Part shown: piece after piece, positions 34,252-44,651 of the stretch
Layout: every line of letters begins with the position of its first letter
How positions within the stretch are numbered: the first letter of the stretch is position 1
Position numbers and translations under genes: made by a program
Notes under the pieces: model-generated
Database searches by the model: none
Told to the model about the DNA's origin: nothing
The model's input: the letters and a program-made list of their open reading frames with translations, nothing else
Assembly (NCBI GenBank): GCA_964468345.1
Contig: CAYXVZ010000011.1
Coordinates: 1 to 64,000 of the forward strand
Source of the DNA: DALYLB01 sp964468345
GTDB taxonomy: Bacteria; Acidobacteriota; Blastocatellia; RBC074
DNA: 64,000 bases
Reading direction: 5' to 3'

Positions 34252-35901
34252 CTAACAACTCGGCGGAAAGACCGGGATTGTGATCGTCGCGGTTGCCGTG
34301 TTGGTGAGCTTATGCAGGTTGTGGCCTTGATTGAAATGGCCGCTGTTTGCATCAGCGCCTGCATTGAACGTGATCGCCGCGCCGAACAGGCCCTGGTCAC
34401 TCTGTGAAAACAGTTTGAGCCAGCCCGAACGGCCCGCCGGAATGAATTGTTCGAAGCGGGGTGCCGTGCGCGGGAAGCTGTTCGAAAGTGACGAGCGGAA
34501 CTGGCAGGCGCCGGGACTGACGCTGAAACTTGCCGCCACTTCGGCATCGTCATACAGAATGCCGAAAATGCCCGTCAACGTGGCCGCGCCCGTCGACAGG
34601 TCGCCGCCGATTCGATTGAGAAGGAGCAGCGTGTCGTTGCCGTCGCCGCGTGAGGGAATGTGATCGAGGGAGAGGGCGCGCGGGACCACGTTGTAATTGA
34701 CGCCGTCGAAATTGAGGGCCGCAAGTGAGCTGTTTTCACCGCAGGACGCCCGCCCCGCGATCGCGGAGATCGCTTCGGCGGAAAGGTTGGCAGCGTGCCC
34801 CGATGCCATCTTCACGTATTCATCTCCGATCAGATAGTTGAAATTGATCGGACAACAGTTATCGTCCGTCGCCACGGCGACGAGATAGCCGGTGGTTCCC
34901 GGATCGATATCCGAGGTCAGAAAGCTGGTCGTCTGATTCGGCGTCAGACAGATATAGGAATCCGCGACTGTGCAGGTGCTGCCGTCGACGAAGAACAGAT
35001 GCACATTGGCCGAGTGCGAGGGATTCACATTCGTCAGGTTGATCCGCGTGTTCTGCCGGTTCGCATCCACCGAAGAACTATAGAGGTTATAAAACAACAC
35101 CGATCCCATCTTTTGATCGCTGCTGGGAGAAGTCGAATTGGCCAGCGTTCCCGGTCCGACCGGTGTGCAGGTGAAGTCCATGCAATCCAACATGTAGAAT
35201 AACGGCAAATCGTTGATCTGAAACAAGGCGACGGCGCATAAATTCGTGGCTTCGGGGTCTCCGATCTGTCCCCGAATTGTGATGGTCAGCATTTGGCCGG
35301 CCTCAAGCACCCCTGCATATTCACCGATGCCTTCCTCGGTGGAATGGCATAAGCCCGTGTTGACGGTACAGGTAGATGTGATCACGTCATTTCCCGCCGC
35401 CATCGCAAAGATGGCGCCGACATGAATCGGACCATTGTATGGATTATTGACGGTGAAGGTTGTGCTTGCTCTTCCGCCCGGTCCCAGGCAATTGCCCGAA
35501 CTGGATATGCTCAATGTGGTTATTCCCACCACCAGCGTAAGGTTTTCGTTCAACAGGCAATCGCCCGCGTCTCGGACCGTCAGCGTAAACGGAAAAATGC
35601 CGGCCTGCGTTGGGGTTCCCGATAAAACATTGTTGGTCAGACTTATTCCCGTGGGCAGCGTTTCGTTGATCGTGAAGGTATATGGCGCGGTGCCGCCTCG
35701 GATCGTGAATTCCTGCCGGTAGGGTTGATTCAGCCTCGCGGCGGTCAGTAGAGATTCATTCAAATGAAATCCCGCGCAGACCGGAGGCGCGTTGCTTTTC
35801 GGTCTCGCAGCGTTGCCTGCCATTCCCTGGGCAGCAATGCTGACGAGTATAATCAGAAGTATGCCAATTCTGGCACACGATGAGGTCAGTTTCCGTTTCA
35901 T
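34252..35901 (-). CDS. Secreted Ig-like protein, protease-less paralogue of the gene at 29215
   Basis: 549 residues. Signal peptide about 1-28 (I-G-I-L-L-I-I-L-V-S-I-A-A-Q-G-M-A-G), a He_PIG-like Ig domain (about 40-130: PYTFTINETLPTGISLTNN, LSGTPTQAGIFPFTLTV), a second beta-rich region (about 130-255), and the 270-residue C-terminal domain (about 275-549) shared with the S53-like protein: GSVLFYNLYSSSVDANRQNT, ANVHLFFVDGSTC, YLIGDEYVKMASGHAANL, C-Q-F-R-S-S-L-S-N-S-F-P-R-T-A-P-R-F and terminal I-P-V-F-P-P-S-C. The peptidase half is absent. Probably extracellular; function unknown. The strictly conserved Cys at the very C-terminus might form a disulfide or an anchor, which is speculation. Confidence 0.8.
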   Translation of the reverse strand: MKRKLTSSCARIGILLIILVSIAAQGMAGNAARPKSNAPPVCAGFHLNESLLTAARLNQPYRQEFTIRGGTAPYTFTINETLPTGISLTNNVLSGTPTQAGIFPFTLTVRDAGDCLLNENLTLVVGITTLSISSSGNCLGPGGRASTTFTVNNPYNGPIHVGAIFAMAAGNDVITSTCTVNTGLCHSTEEGIGEYAGVLEAGQMLTITIRGQIGDPEATNLCAVALFQINDLPLFYMLDCMDFTCTPVGPGTLANSTSPSSDQKMGSVLFYNLYSSSVDANRQNTRINLTNVNPSHSANVHLFFVDGSTCTVADSYICLTPNQTTSFLTSDIDPGTTGYLVAVATDDNCCPINFNYLIGDEYVKMASGHAANLSAEAISAIAGRASCGENSSLAALNFDGVNYNVVPRALSLDHIPSRGDGNDTLLLLNRIGGDLSTGAATLTGIFGILYDDAEVAASFSVSPGACQFRSSLSNSFPRTAPRFEQFIPAGRSGWLKLFSQSDQGLFGAAITFNAGADANSGHFNQGHNLHKLTNTATATITIPVFPPSC

Positions 35902-36100
35902 AGGTTGGAATTTGCTAGGTTGATGTAAATAGGGTTGTCCAGAGGCGAGGGCATCTGAATGGAAGTTCGCGTTGCGTTTGCCGGCGAGTGTGTGGATGTT
36001 ATGTGAGAGGATTCGTCAGCGACCGCAAGGTATCGCAAGGCAGGATTGCGGTCAATTCTCTTTTCATGAAAAATGCATTCGTTTCCCAGGAGGTAATCGG

Positions 36101-36436
36101 ATGAGCGAAAAACACCTGCAACGCATCCGGCGCATCTGCGAATCGCTGCCGGGAACGACGGAAAAAATCTCGCATGGCGAGCCCACCTTTTTTGTCCGGA
36201 AAAAGGTCTATGTGATGTTTTCCAACAATCATCACAACGATGGGCACATCGCGGTCTGGGTCCCGGCGCCGCCGGGCATTCAGGAAATGCTGATTGCGTC
36301 CGATCCGAAGAAATTCTATCGGCCGCCCTATGTCGGCGTTCGCGGCTGGGTGGGAATCGAACTCGGGCAGGTCAGCGATGAAGAACTAGAGAGTCATATC
36401 CGGCAGGCATGGCAGATCATCAATGCTAAAAAATAG
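36101..36436 (+). CDS. YjbR/MmcQ family protein
   Basis: 111 residues; ATG 36101 is preceded by AGGAGG at 36088-36093. Signatures of the family: L-P-G-T-T-E-K-I-S-H-G-E-P-T-F-F-V, K-V-Y-V-M-F, I-A-V-W-V-P-A-P-P-G, F-Y-R-P-P-Y-V-G-V-R-G-W-V-G-I-E-L at the C-terminal half. The fold resembles a small CyaY-like alpha/beta DNA-binding-type domain; the molecular function is not established. Divergent from the Ig-like protein gene. Its stop codon lies inside the left arm of the palindrome at 36433. A deleted copy exists at 33951. Confidence 0.9.
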   Translation: MSEKHLQRIRRICESLPGTTEKISHGEPTFFVRKKVYVMFSNNHHNDGHIAVWVPAPPGIQEMLIASDPKKFYRPPYVGVRGWVGIELGQVSDEELESHIRQAWQIINAKK

Positions 36437-36470
36437 GTCTTATAGGTCCCATAGGACCTATAAGACCTAT
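36433..36470. repeat. Perfect 17-bp inverted repeat, TAGGTCC family
   Basis: Arms 36433-36449 and 36454-36470 around CATA. It contains the stop codon of the yjbR gene and marks the right edge of the duplicated module. Confidence 0.93.
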
Positions 36471-36484
36471 CGGTCTAATAAGAC

Positions 36485-37342
36485 TTATTTCAACCCCGCC
36501 AAAATCCCTTTCACATATCCCGCGGACTCAGCCAAGCCCGGAATCGGATCTTTGCCGTCCTTTTCATACTCAAAGCCGACCAGGCCCTGGTAGTTGATTT
36601 TCAGCAGGGCCGCCAGGATCGACTTGGTATTGAGGATGCCACGGCCGCCCTCGATCGGCGTGTTGCGGTTGCCGAGAGCATAGATGTCTTTCATATGCAC
36701 ATCATAGAGGCGCTCTTTGCATTTGATGATCGACTCGGCCGGATCGACGCCCGCGCGGGCCGTGTGGCCGACGTCGATGCACAGGCCGATGCGTTTGTCA
36801 TAGCTTTCGACGGCCTTCATCACGTCATAAGGCGAGGGGAATTGTTTGTCTTCCGGTCCGTGATTATGGATCGCCAGCTTGATGTTGAACTCTTTGACCA
36901 TCTTGTCGAGGATCGGAATCGAGTTCTTGTCCGGCGCGCAAACCATCGTCGGCACGCCGAGGTCGCGGGCATATTCAAACGCCCGGCGGATATCGGCTTC
37001 GTCGTTTTTCATGCCGACGTTGCCCACGCTCATGGGAATGAGGCCGGCGGCCTTGAATAGCTCCAGCCGCTGTTTGCGCTCTTCCGTCGTGTGCGAGAGA
37101 TCGATGTGATTCTTGACGTTCTTGATCGAAACGTATTTCAGTCCGACTCGTTGAATTCCCTTGATCGCTTCTTCGATCGGGAGTTCGCGCACGGTGTAGG
37201 TCGCGACGCCGACTTTCAGCCCGCGCCAGGGATCCGGCCCGGCGGTTTGCGCCCCGGCCAGGGACAGTAGTTCGCGAAAAGGCAACGCGGCGGCGGCGAG
37301 CGCGCCGGTCCTGAGCAGATCACGTCGAGAGATAGTGGTCAT
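36485..37342 (-). CDS. Tat-exported xylose-isomerase-like TIM-barrel protein (sugar phosphate isomerase/epimerase family)
   Basis: 285 residues from ATG 37342 (AGGAG 12 bases upstream). A twin-arginine leader, S-R-R-D-L-L-R-T-G-A-L-A-A-A-A-L, precedes an AP-endonuclease-2/xylose isomerase type barrel. Likely metal-site residues are in IKLAIHNHGPEDK, GLCIDVGHTARAG, DVHMKDI and the final strand GFEYEKDG. Exported members of this superfamily are abundant in Acidobacteriota and Planctomycetota; most are assumed to act on sugars in the periplasm, but the substrate is unknown. Divergent from the TonB receptor gene at 37518 (175 bp between starts). Confidence 0.85.
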   Translation of the reverse strand: MTTISRRDLLRTGALAAAALPFRELLSLAGAQTAGPDPWRGLKVGVATYTVRELPIEEAIKGIQRVGLKYVSIKNVKNHIDLSHTTEERKQRLELFKAAGLIPMSVGNVGMKNDEADIRRAFEYARDLGVPTMVCAPDKNSIPILDKMVKEFNIKLAIHNHGPEDKQFPSPYDVMKAVESYDKRIGLCIDVGHTARAGVDPAESIIKCKERLYDVHMKDIYALGNRNTPIEGGRGILNTKSILAALLKINYQGLVGFEYEKDGKDPIPGLAESAGYVKGILAGLK

Positions 37343-37517
37343 AATGATTTCGGGCTCCTGAATTGTTGTGGTGTTCCTTGATGGAGTGAGTGTAAGGGCA
37401 CCGTGAAGAGATTGTAAACACCATGCCGTCGAGCATTGGAAAAAAGCCGGCGGAATGTTATTAAGGACCCCTCTGAACGTTGCAATATAAATAATATTCA
37501 AAAGGAAGCACACGCCA

Positions 37518-40250
<2,733 letters not shown>

Positions 40251-40263
40251 GTTGCGTGCGCGA

Positions 40264-40352
40264 AGAGAGTCCGGAGCAAACGAAAATAACGAAACAAACG
40301 AAACTCTTATTATTTCGTTTGTTTCGTTATTTTCGTTTATTCCGGACTCTCT
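40264..40352. terminator. Long hairpin with T-run, ACGAAAATAACGAAAC family
   Basis: 40-nt arms 40264-40303 and 40313-40352 with two mismatches, and six T from about 40351. It starts 14 bases after the receptor stop. It is the one member of the repeat families here that also looks like a factor-independent terminator. Same family as 462-525. Confidence 0.75.
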
Positions 40353-40432
40353 TTTTTGGCGCCTCGCTTGCAATTTGTTTCAGGAAGTCGTAACAATACA
40401 AGTCCACACGGCATTCATAATTCAATTTCAGC

Positions 40433-40885
40433 ATGATCCGAATCGGGCAAAAAACAGGACGTCGGTTGAGCGTGGCCTTCCTTGTGATGGCGCTGCAACT
40501 GATTGCGCTGTCGCCTGCGATCCGCGTTTTATTGCCTGAACCCGTGACCTGCGGGATGGAATGCTGTCTGGATGCGGGCGAATGCTGCTGCCCGACGCGG
40601 CTGGCCGGTTCGCACGATGAGCATCACGAGCAGGACCCGGCGCCCACGCTTCGCCTCGCGGATTTAACGCCGCAGTGTCCCGCGTCCTGCGCCGCGCCGC
40701 CGTCGGCTTCTTCTTCGGAACTGGCCAAAGCCCTGCGGCCGCGTGCCTATATTTTGATGGCGACGTCGCTGCCACCGCCATTTTTCCGGCAGCGAACGCA
40801 GTTCCTCTCCGATTTCTTCCTCGACCTTTCCTCTCCTCGCGGCCCGCCCGCGCTTCTCGTCGATTTCAATCCGATCAACGCCTAA
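40433..40885 (+). CDS. Small membrane-anchored Cys/His-rich protein, paralogue A (putative metal binding)
   Basis: 150 residues from the ATG at 40433. One hydrophobic helix (about 13-30) is followed by P-V-T-C-G-M-E-C-C (Cys40, 44, 45), C-C-C (51-53), a His/Asp/Glu stretch (His61, 64, 65), and C-x-x-x-C (82, 86). The tail is basic and Pro-rich (SSPRGPPALLVDF). The gene at 49153 has Cys at exactly the same positions 40, 44, 45 and 51-53, a following His stretch and another C-x-x-x-C, so this is a family and not chance. I do not recognise it. The ligand set and neighbours (MbnP/MbnH, CusF-like and PepSY proteins) suggest copper or another soft metal on the outer face of the inner membrane. Confidence 0.7.
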   Translation: MIRIGQKTGRRLSVAFLVMALQLIALSPAIRVLLPEPVTCGMECCLDAGECCCPTRLAGSHDEHHEQDPAPTLRLADLTPQCPASCAAPPSASSSELAKALRPRAYILMATSLPPPFFRQRTQFLSDFFLDLSSPRGPPALLVDFNPINA

Positions 40886-41223
40886 ACCGCGAGCAGCTTC
40901 GACTTCTTTTCTCGAAGTGTATCTCGTCGTGTTTTCACGCAAATAAAAATCGACGTCCGGGATTCGCTCATGGGGTTTTCCCCGTGGTGCAGGTTACTAG
41001 CATTAACAACAAGAAATGTACCGTAGACTGTCCAGTCTGCGGTCTATTGAACTGTAAATCAGCGGAATGAGAGTGCATAACGCGCCCAATTTTCTTGAAG
41101 CTTGCACTGTCGAGGCTCCGCAGACTGGACAGTCTACGGTACATTTATCGCTATACGACTAACCTGCTCCACAAAACATATCCCATGCCCATGATCTGAT
41201 TCCCGGAATTTTACGGAGCAATC
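40886..41223. other. Gene-free gap containing a MITE-like element
   Basis: 338 bp between the Cys-rich gene and a TonB receptor. It holds a single AACCTG-family arm near 40984 and the element at 41006-41150. The receptor promoter is presumably at 41150-41210; no clear -10/-35 pair was identified. Confidence 0.6.
41006..41150. repeat. MITE-like element, copy 2 (inverted relative to copy 1)
   Basis: About 145 bp with terminal inverted repeats holding ACCGTAGACTGTCCAGTCTG and its complement. The core (CTGTAAATCAGCGGAATGAG, then CGCGC..AATTTTCTTGAA) is the reverse complement of the core of 17401-17550 with scattered substitutions. Confidence 0.8.
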
Positions 41224-44139
41224 ATGAAACGTTTTCTTTTGCTGTGCCTGTTCGTGTTCGGCACAGTTCCCGTTTTTTCACAGAACATCAAAGCCATACT
41301 GAAAGGGCGTGTGCTGGATGCGCAGGGCGCGTCCGTGCCGAACGCAGCCATTGCCTTGCAGGATCTCGACCGCGGACAGGAGCGGGCGCTCATGTCCGAT
41401 GCGCAGGGAACTTTTCTGCTCGCGGGACTCGAACCCGGCAGCTATCGGGTGACCGTGAAAGCCGCGGGCTTTTCGGAATACCGAAGCCCGGTCGTCGCGC
41501 TTCGCGTGGGCGATGCGCCGACGCTGGACATTCGTCTTTCGCTCGCGAATGTGACAGAAAGCGTGAACATCTCCGATTCCTTGACGGTGCTGCAGACCGC
41601 CGATACCAAAAATGCGCGCAGCTTCACGGCCGAGGAGATGAACGATCTGCCGACCGCGGCCGGGACGCAGGGCCGGAATTTTTATACGCAGGCGCGCACG
41701 GCGCCCGGCGTGGCGCTCTCGACCCGCGCGCACCAGCCCTTTTCGGTCAGCGGCCAGCGGGCGATCAACAACAACTACCTGATCGATTCGGTGGACAATA
41801 ACGATCCGAACACCGGCACGATTGCGGGCCGCGGCGCGAACGAACAGCTCGTCAGCCAGGAAGCGATCGCGAGCTTCGAAGTGCTGACCCATAACTTCAA
41901 GGCCGAGTACGGCCGCAATTCCGGCGGCATCGTCAGCATCATCAGCAAATCGGGCACGAACGAATTTCACGGATCGGGATACGAGTATCACAACAACTCG
42001 GCGCTCGCGGCGCGCAATGCCCTGGATCGCGTCAAACCCTCGAATCGGTCGAACCTCGCGGGCTTCACGCTGGGCGGGCCGGTGATCAAAAATCGCGCAT
42101 GGGTTTTCGGCCAGTTCGAAACCTACCGCGTGCGCGGGTTGCAATCCTCGCTCTTTCAGGTGCCGTCCGAAGCGCAGCGCGCCGCGGCGGTTGCCGCGGT
42201 CCGGCCGCTGATCAATCTCTATCCGCTGCCGATCGGCGGCGCGACGACCTTTAATTTCGGCCTTGCGCGCAACGTCAATCTCAATACCTATCTGTTTCGC
42301 GGCGATATTGCATTGACCGGTTCCCAGCGCCTGATGATGCGTTTCAACAACGCGAAATCGGTGAGCGACGCCCAGGGCGGCTATGCCGGCGTGATCGACG
42401 GCAGCAACAACCTGCTGCGCACGACGATGAGCGCCAGCATTCAGCACATCTGGACCCTGGCCCCGAACAAGCTCAACGAAGCGCGCATCGGTTTCAATCG
42501 AACCGAATCGCTCGATACGCTGTCGGACAACATCCGCTTTCTCGGGGAGAAGAGCCTGAACGGCGACATCGGCCTGCTGCGCGTTGCGGGGCTGACTTCG
42601 CTGGGTGTGCCGTCCTTTGCGGACAAGTATGAATTTCTGAATAACATCCAGGTCAACGACGATTTCACCTGGACGCGTTCGGCGCATACGGTCAAGCTCG
42701 GATCATCGATCCGCCGCGTGCAGGTCAATGACGGCTTTCTCGACAACGCCTATCGCGGCCAGTTGACGTTCAACAGCATCGCCGATTTCCTGGCGGGCAA
42801 GCCGGCGTCTTATCTGCGCCGCGTGGGCAATCCGCGCATCGGATTGCGAAGGACCGAATGGCATTCCTATGCGCAGGACGATTGGCGCATCACGCCCACG
42901 CTGACGCTCAATGTCGGGCTTCGTTATGAGCTGAACACCGCGCTGCGCGAGGCCGCCGATCGGCTGCCCGAACGGTTTCTGCTCAACACCGATCGAAATA
43001 ATTTCGCGCCGCGCTTCGGTTTCGCGTGGCAGGCGATGCAGAAGACGGTCGTGCGCGGCGGCTACGGCATTTATTACAACGCGCTCGAAACGGTCTTTCT
43101 GGGCCTGACGCGCTACAATCCGCCGCTGATCCAGACCTTCACGGCGGCCAATCCGAGCTTCCCGAATCTGCTCGGCAATGCGCAGGCATCGATTCCCTCG
43201 GGCCTGGTGATTCCGAACCGGGACACGGCCACGCCCTACGCGCAACACCTCAATCTCACGATCGAACGCGAACTGTGGAATCCACAATCGACAATCAGCG
43301 TCGCCTATGTCGGCACGCTCGGCCGCAAGGAATCGCGGCTGCGCCTGCCGAATGGCGGCGAGAATGCCGCCGGTTTCCGGCGGCCCGACGCCACGGTCGG
43401 CGTTGTGAGCGTGCTCGAAACCTCCGCCAGCAGCAATTACCACTCGTTCCAATTGGGCTGGTCGCAGCGCGTCAACAAAGACCTGCAGATTCGCGCGGCG
43501 TATACATTTTCGAAATACATCGACTATGTCTCGGGGCTCACGTCGTCGAACACGGGCCTGGATCGAACGCAGATTCCGCTCGATGAAAATCGGCTCTCTC
43601 TCGATCGCGGCCGTTCCGATTTCGATATCCCGCACATCCTGCAACTGACCGGCATCTGGCGGCTGCCGTATTTCGCCGCCAATCGCTGGCTGGGCGGCTG
43701 GAGCCTGAGCAGCGTGGCTTCGATTCAATCGGGTCGCACCTATTCGCTCTTTTCCGGCACGAACAACCTGAACGCGAGCAACAACAATCGCCTGCTCGAT
43801 CTGCCGGGCACGCTGGTTCGTTGCGGTTCCTGCGCCACGGCCATCGCTCTCGCCGGCGGCGTCACCAAGGCGCAATTGACCCCGCCGACCGGGACGCTGG
43901 GCACGCTGGGCCGCAATACCGAACGAACCGACGGCCTCGTCGATGTGGGCTTCTCGCTTTCGAAGGATTTCCGAATCAAGGAAGGCCTCCGATTGCAGAT
44001 GCGCGGCGAACTGTTCAATGCGTTTAACGTCGCCAATTTCAACGCGGTCGATAACGTGCTGGTTTCGCCGAGCTTCGGCCGCTACACCTCCGCCTTCGAT
44101 CCGCGCCGCGCCCAACTGGTCGCCCGCATCGTGTTTTAG
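41224..44139 (+). CDS. Oar-like TonB-dependent receptor with CarboxypepD regulatory domain
   Basis: 971 residues; CGGAGC lies 8 bases before ATG 41224. Signal peptide about 1-20 (FGTVPVFS|QN), regulatory domain (about 22-105: L-K-G-R-V-L-D-A-Q-G-A-S-V-P-N-A), plug (about 120-250: PFSVSGQRAINNNYLIDSVDNND, F-E-V-L-T-H-N-F-K-A-E-Y-G-R-N-S-G-G-I-V), barrel ending Q-L-V-A-R-I-V-F. It is followed, after a tandem repeat, by the BNR/helical/MbnP/MbnH genes on the same strand. By context it may import a metal-bearing substrate, but Oar-type receptors are not specific enough to say so from sequence. Confidence 0.9.
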   Translation: MKRFLLLCLFVFGTVPVFSQNIKAILKGRVLDAQGASVPNAAIALQDLDRGQERALMSDAQGTFLLAGLEPGSYRVTVKAAGFSEYRSPVVALRVGDAPTLDIRLSLANVTESVNISDSLTVLQTADTKNARSFTAEEMNDLPTAAGTQGRNFYTQARTAPGVALSTRAHQPFSVSGQRAINNNYLIDSVDNNDPNTGTIAGRGANEQLVSQEAIASFEVLTHNFKAEYGRNSGGIVSIISKSGTNEFHGSGYEYHNNSALAARNALDRVKPSNRSNLAGFTLGGPVIKNRAWVFGQFETYRVRGLQSSLFQVPSEAQRAAAVAAVRPLINLYPLPIGGATTFNFGLARNVNLNTYLFRGDIALTGSQRLMMRFNNAKSVSDAQGGYAGVIDGSNNLLRTTMSASIQHIWTLAPNKLNEARIGFNRTESLDTLSDNIRFLGEKSLNGDIGLLRVAGLTSLGVPSFADKYEFLNNIQVNDDFTWTRSAHTVKLGSSIRRVQVNDGFLDNAYRGQLTFNSIADFLAGKPASYLRRVGNPRIGLRRTEWHSYAQDDWRITPTLTLNVGLRYELNTALREAADRLPERFLLNTDRNNFAPRFGFAWQAMQKTVVRGGYGIYYNALETVFLGLTRYNPPLIQTFTAANPSFPNLLGNAQASIPSGLVIPNRDTATPYAQHLNLTIERELWNPQSTISVAYVGTLGRKESRLRLPNGGENAAGFRRPDATVGVVSVLETSASSNYHSFQLGWSQRVNKDLQIRAAYTFSKYIDYVSGLTSSNTGLDRTQIPLDENRLSLDRGRSDFDIPHILQLTGIWRLPYFAANRWLGGWSLSSVASIQSGRTYSLFSGTNNLNASNNNRLLDLPGTLVRCGSCATAIALAGGVTKAQLTPPTGTLGTLGRNTERTDGLVDVGFSLSKDFRIKEGLRLQMRGELFNAFNVANFNAVDNVLVSPSFGRYTSAFDPRRAQLVARIVF

Positions 44140-44147
44140 AAAGTGGC

Positions 44148-44636
44148 CGCGGATGAACGCAGGGAAACGCAGATTCAAGACAAACGGCATTGATCCGCGT
44201 ACTTCCGCGTTCATCCGCGGCAAGACATCGAGCCGCGGATGCANNNNNNNNNNNNNNNNNNNNNNNNNNNNNNNNNNNNNNNNNNNNNNNNNNNNNNNNN
44301 NNNNNNNNNNNNNNNNNNNNNNNNNNNNNNNNNNNNNNNNNNNATTGATCCGCGTACTTCCGCGTTCATCCGCGGCAAGACATCGAGCCGCGGATGCACG
44401 CAGAGAAACGCAGATTCAAGACAAAAAGTATTGATCCGCGTACTTCCGCGTTCATCCGCGGCAAGACATCGAGCCGCGGATGCACGCAGAGAAACGCAGA
44501 TTCAAGACAAAAAGTATTGATCCGCGTACTTCCGCGTTCATCCGCGGCAAGACATCGAGCCGCGGATGCACGCAGAGAAACGCAGATTCAAGACAAAAAG
44601 TATTGATCCGCGTACTTCCGCGTTCATCCGCGGCCG
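44148..44636. repeat. 86-bp tandem repeat array, collapsed in the assembly
   Basis: At least four visible copies or part-copies of an 86-bp unit (period seen at 44394, 44480, 44566). Each unit is itself an imperfect hairpin: CCGCGGATGCACGCAGAGAA on one side and TTCCGCGTTCATCCGCGG on the other. A 100-N gap (44244-44343) interrupts the array, so the true copy number is unknown. A single diverged palindrome of the same family is at 52338-52406. Confidence 0.92.
44244..44343. other. Assembly gap (100 N)
   Basis: Exactly 100 N, the conventional length for a gap of unknown size, placed within the tandem array. It is not biological sequence; array length and the distance between the receptor and the BNR gene are therefore unknown. 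Confidence 0.98.
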
Positions 44637-44651
44637 AGATTGAGGAAAGTC

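Noticed and set aside
44148..44636. The regular 86-bp array as a CRISPR
   Set aside because: Whole units including the supposed spacers are repeated without change, the period is too long for a repeat-spacer unit with unique spacers, and no cas gene is near.
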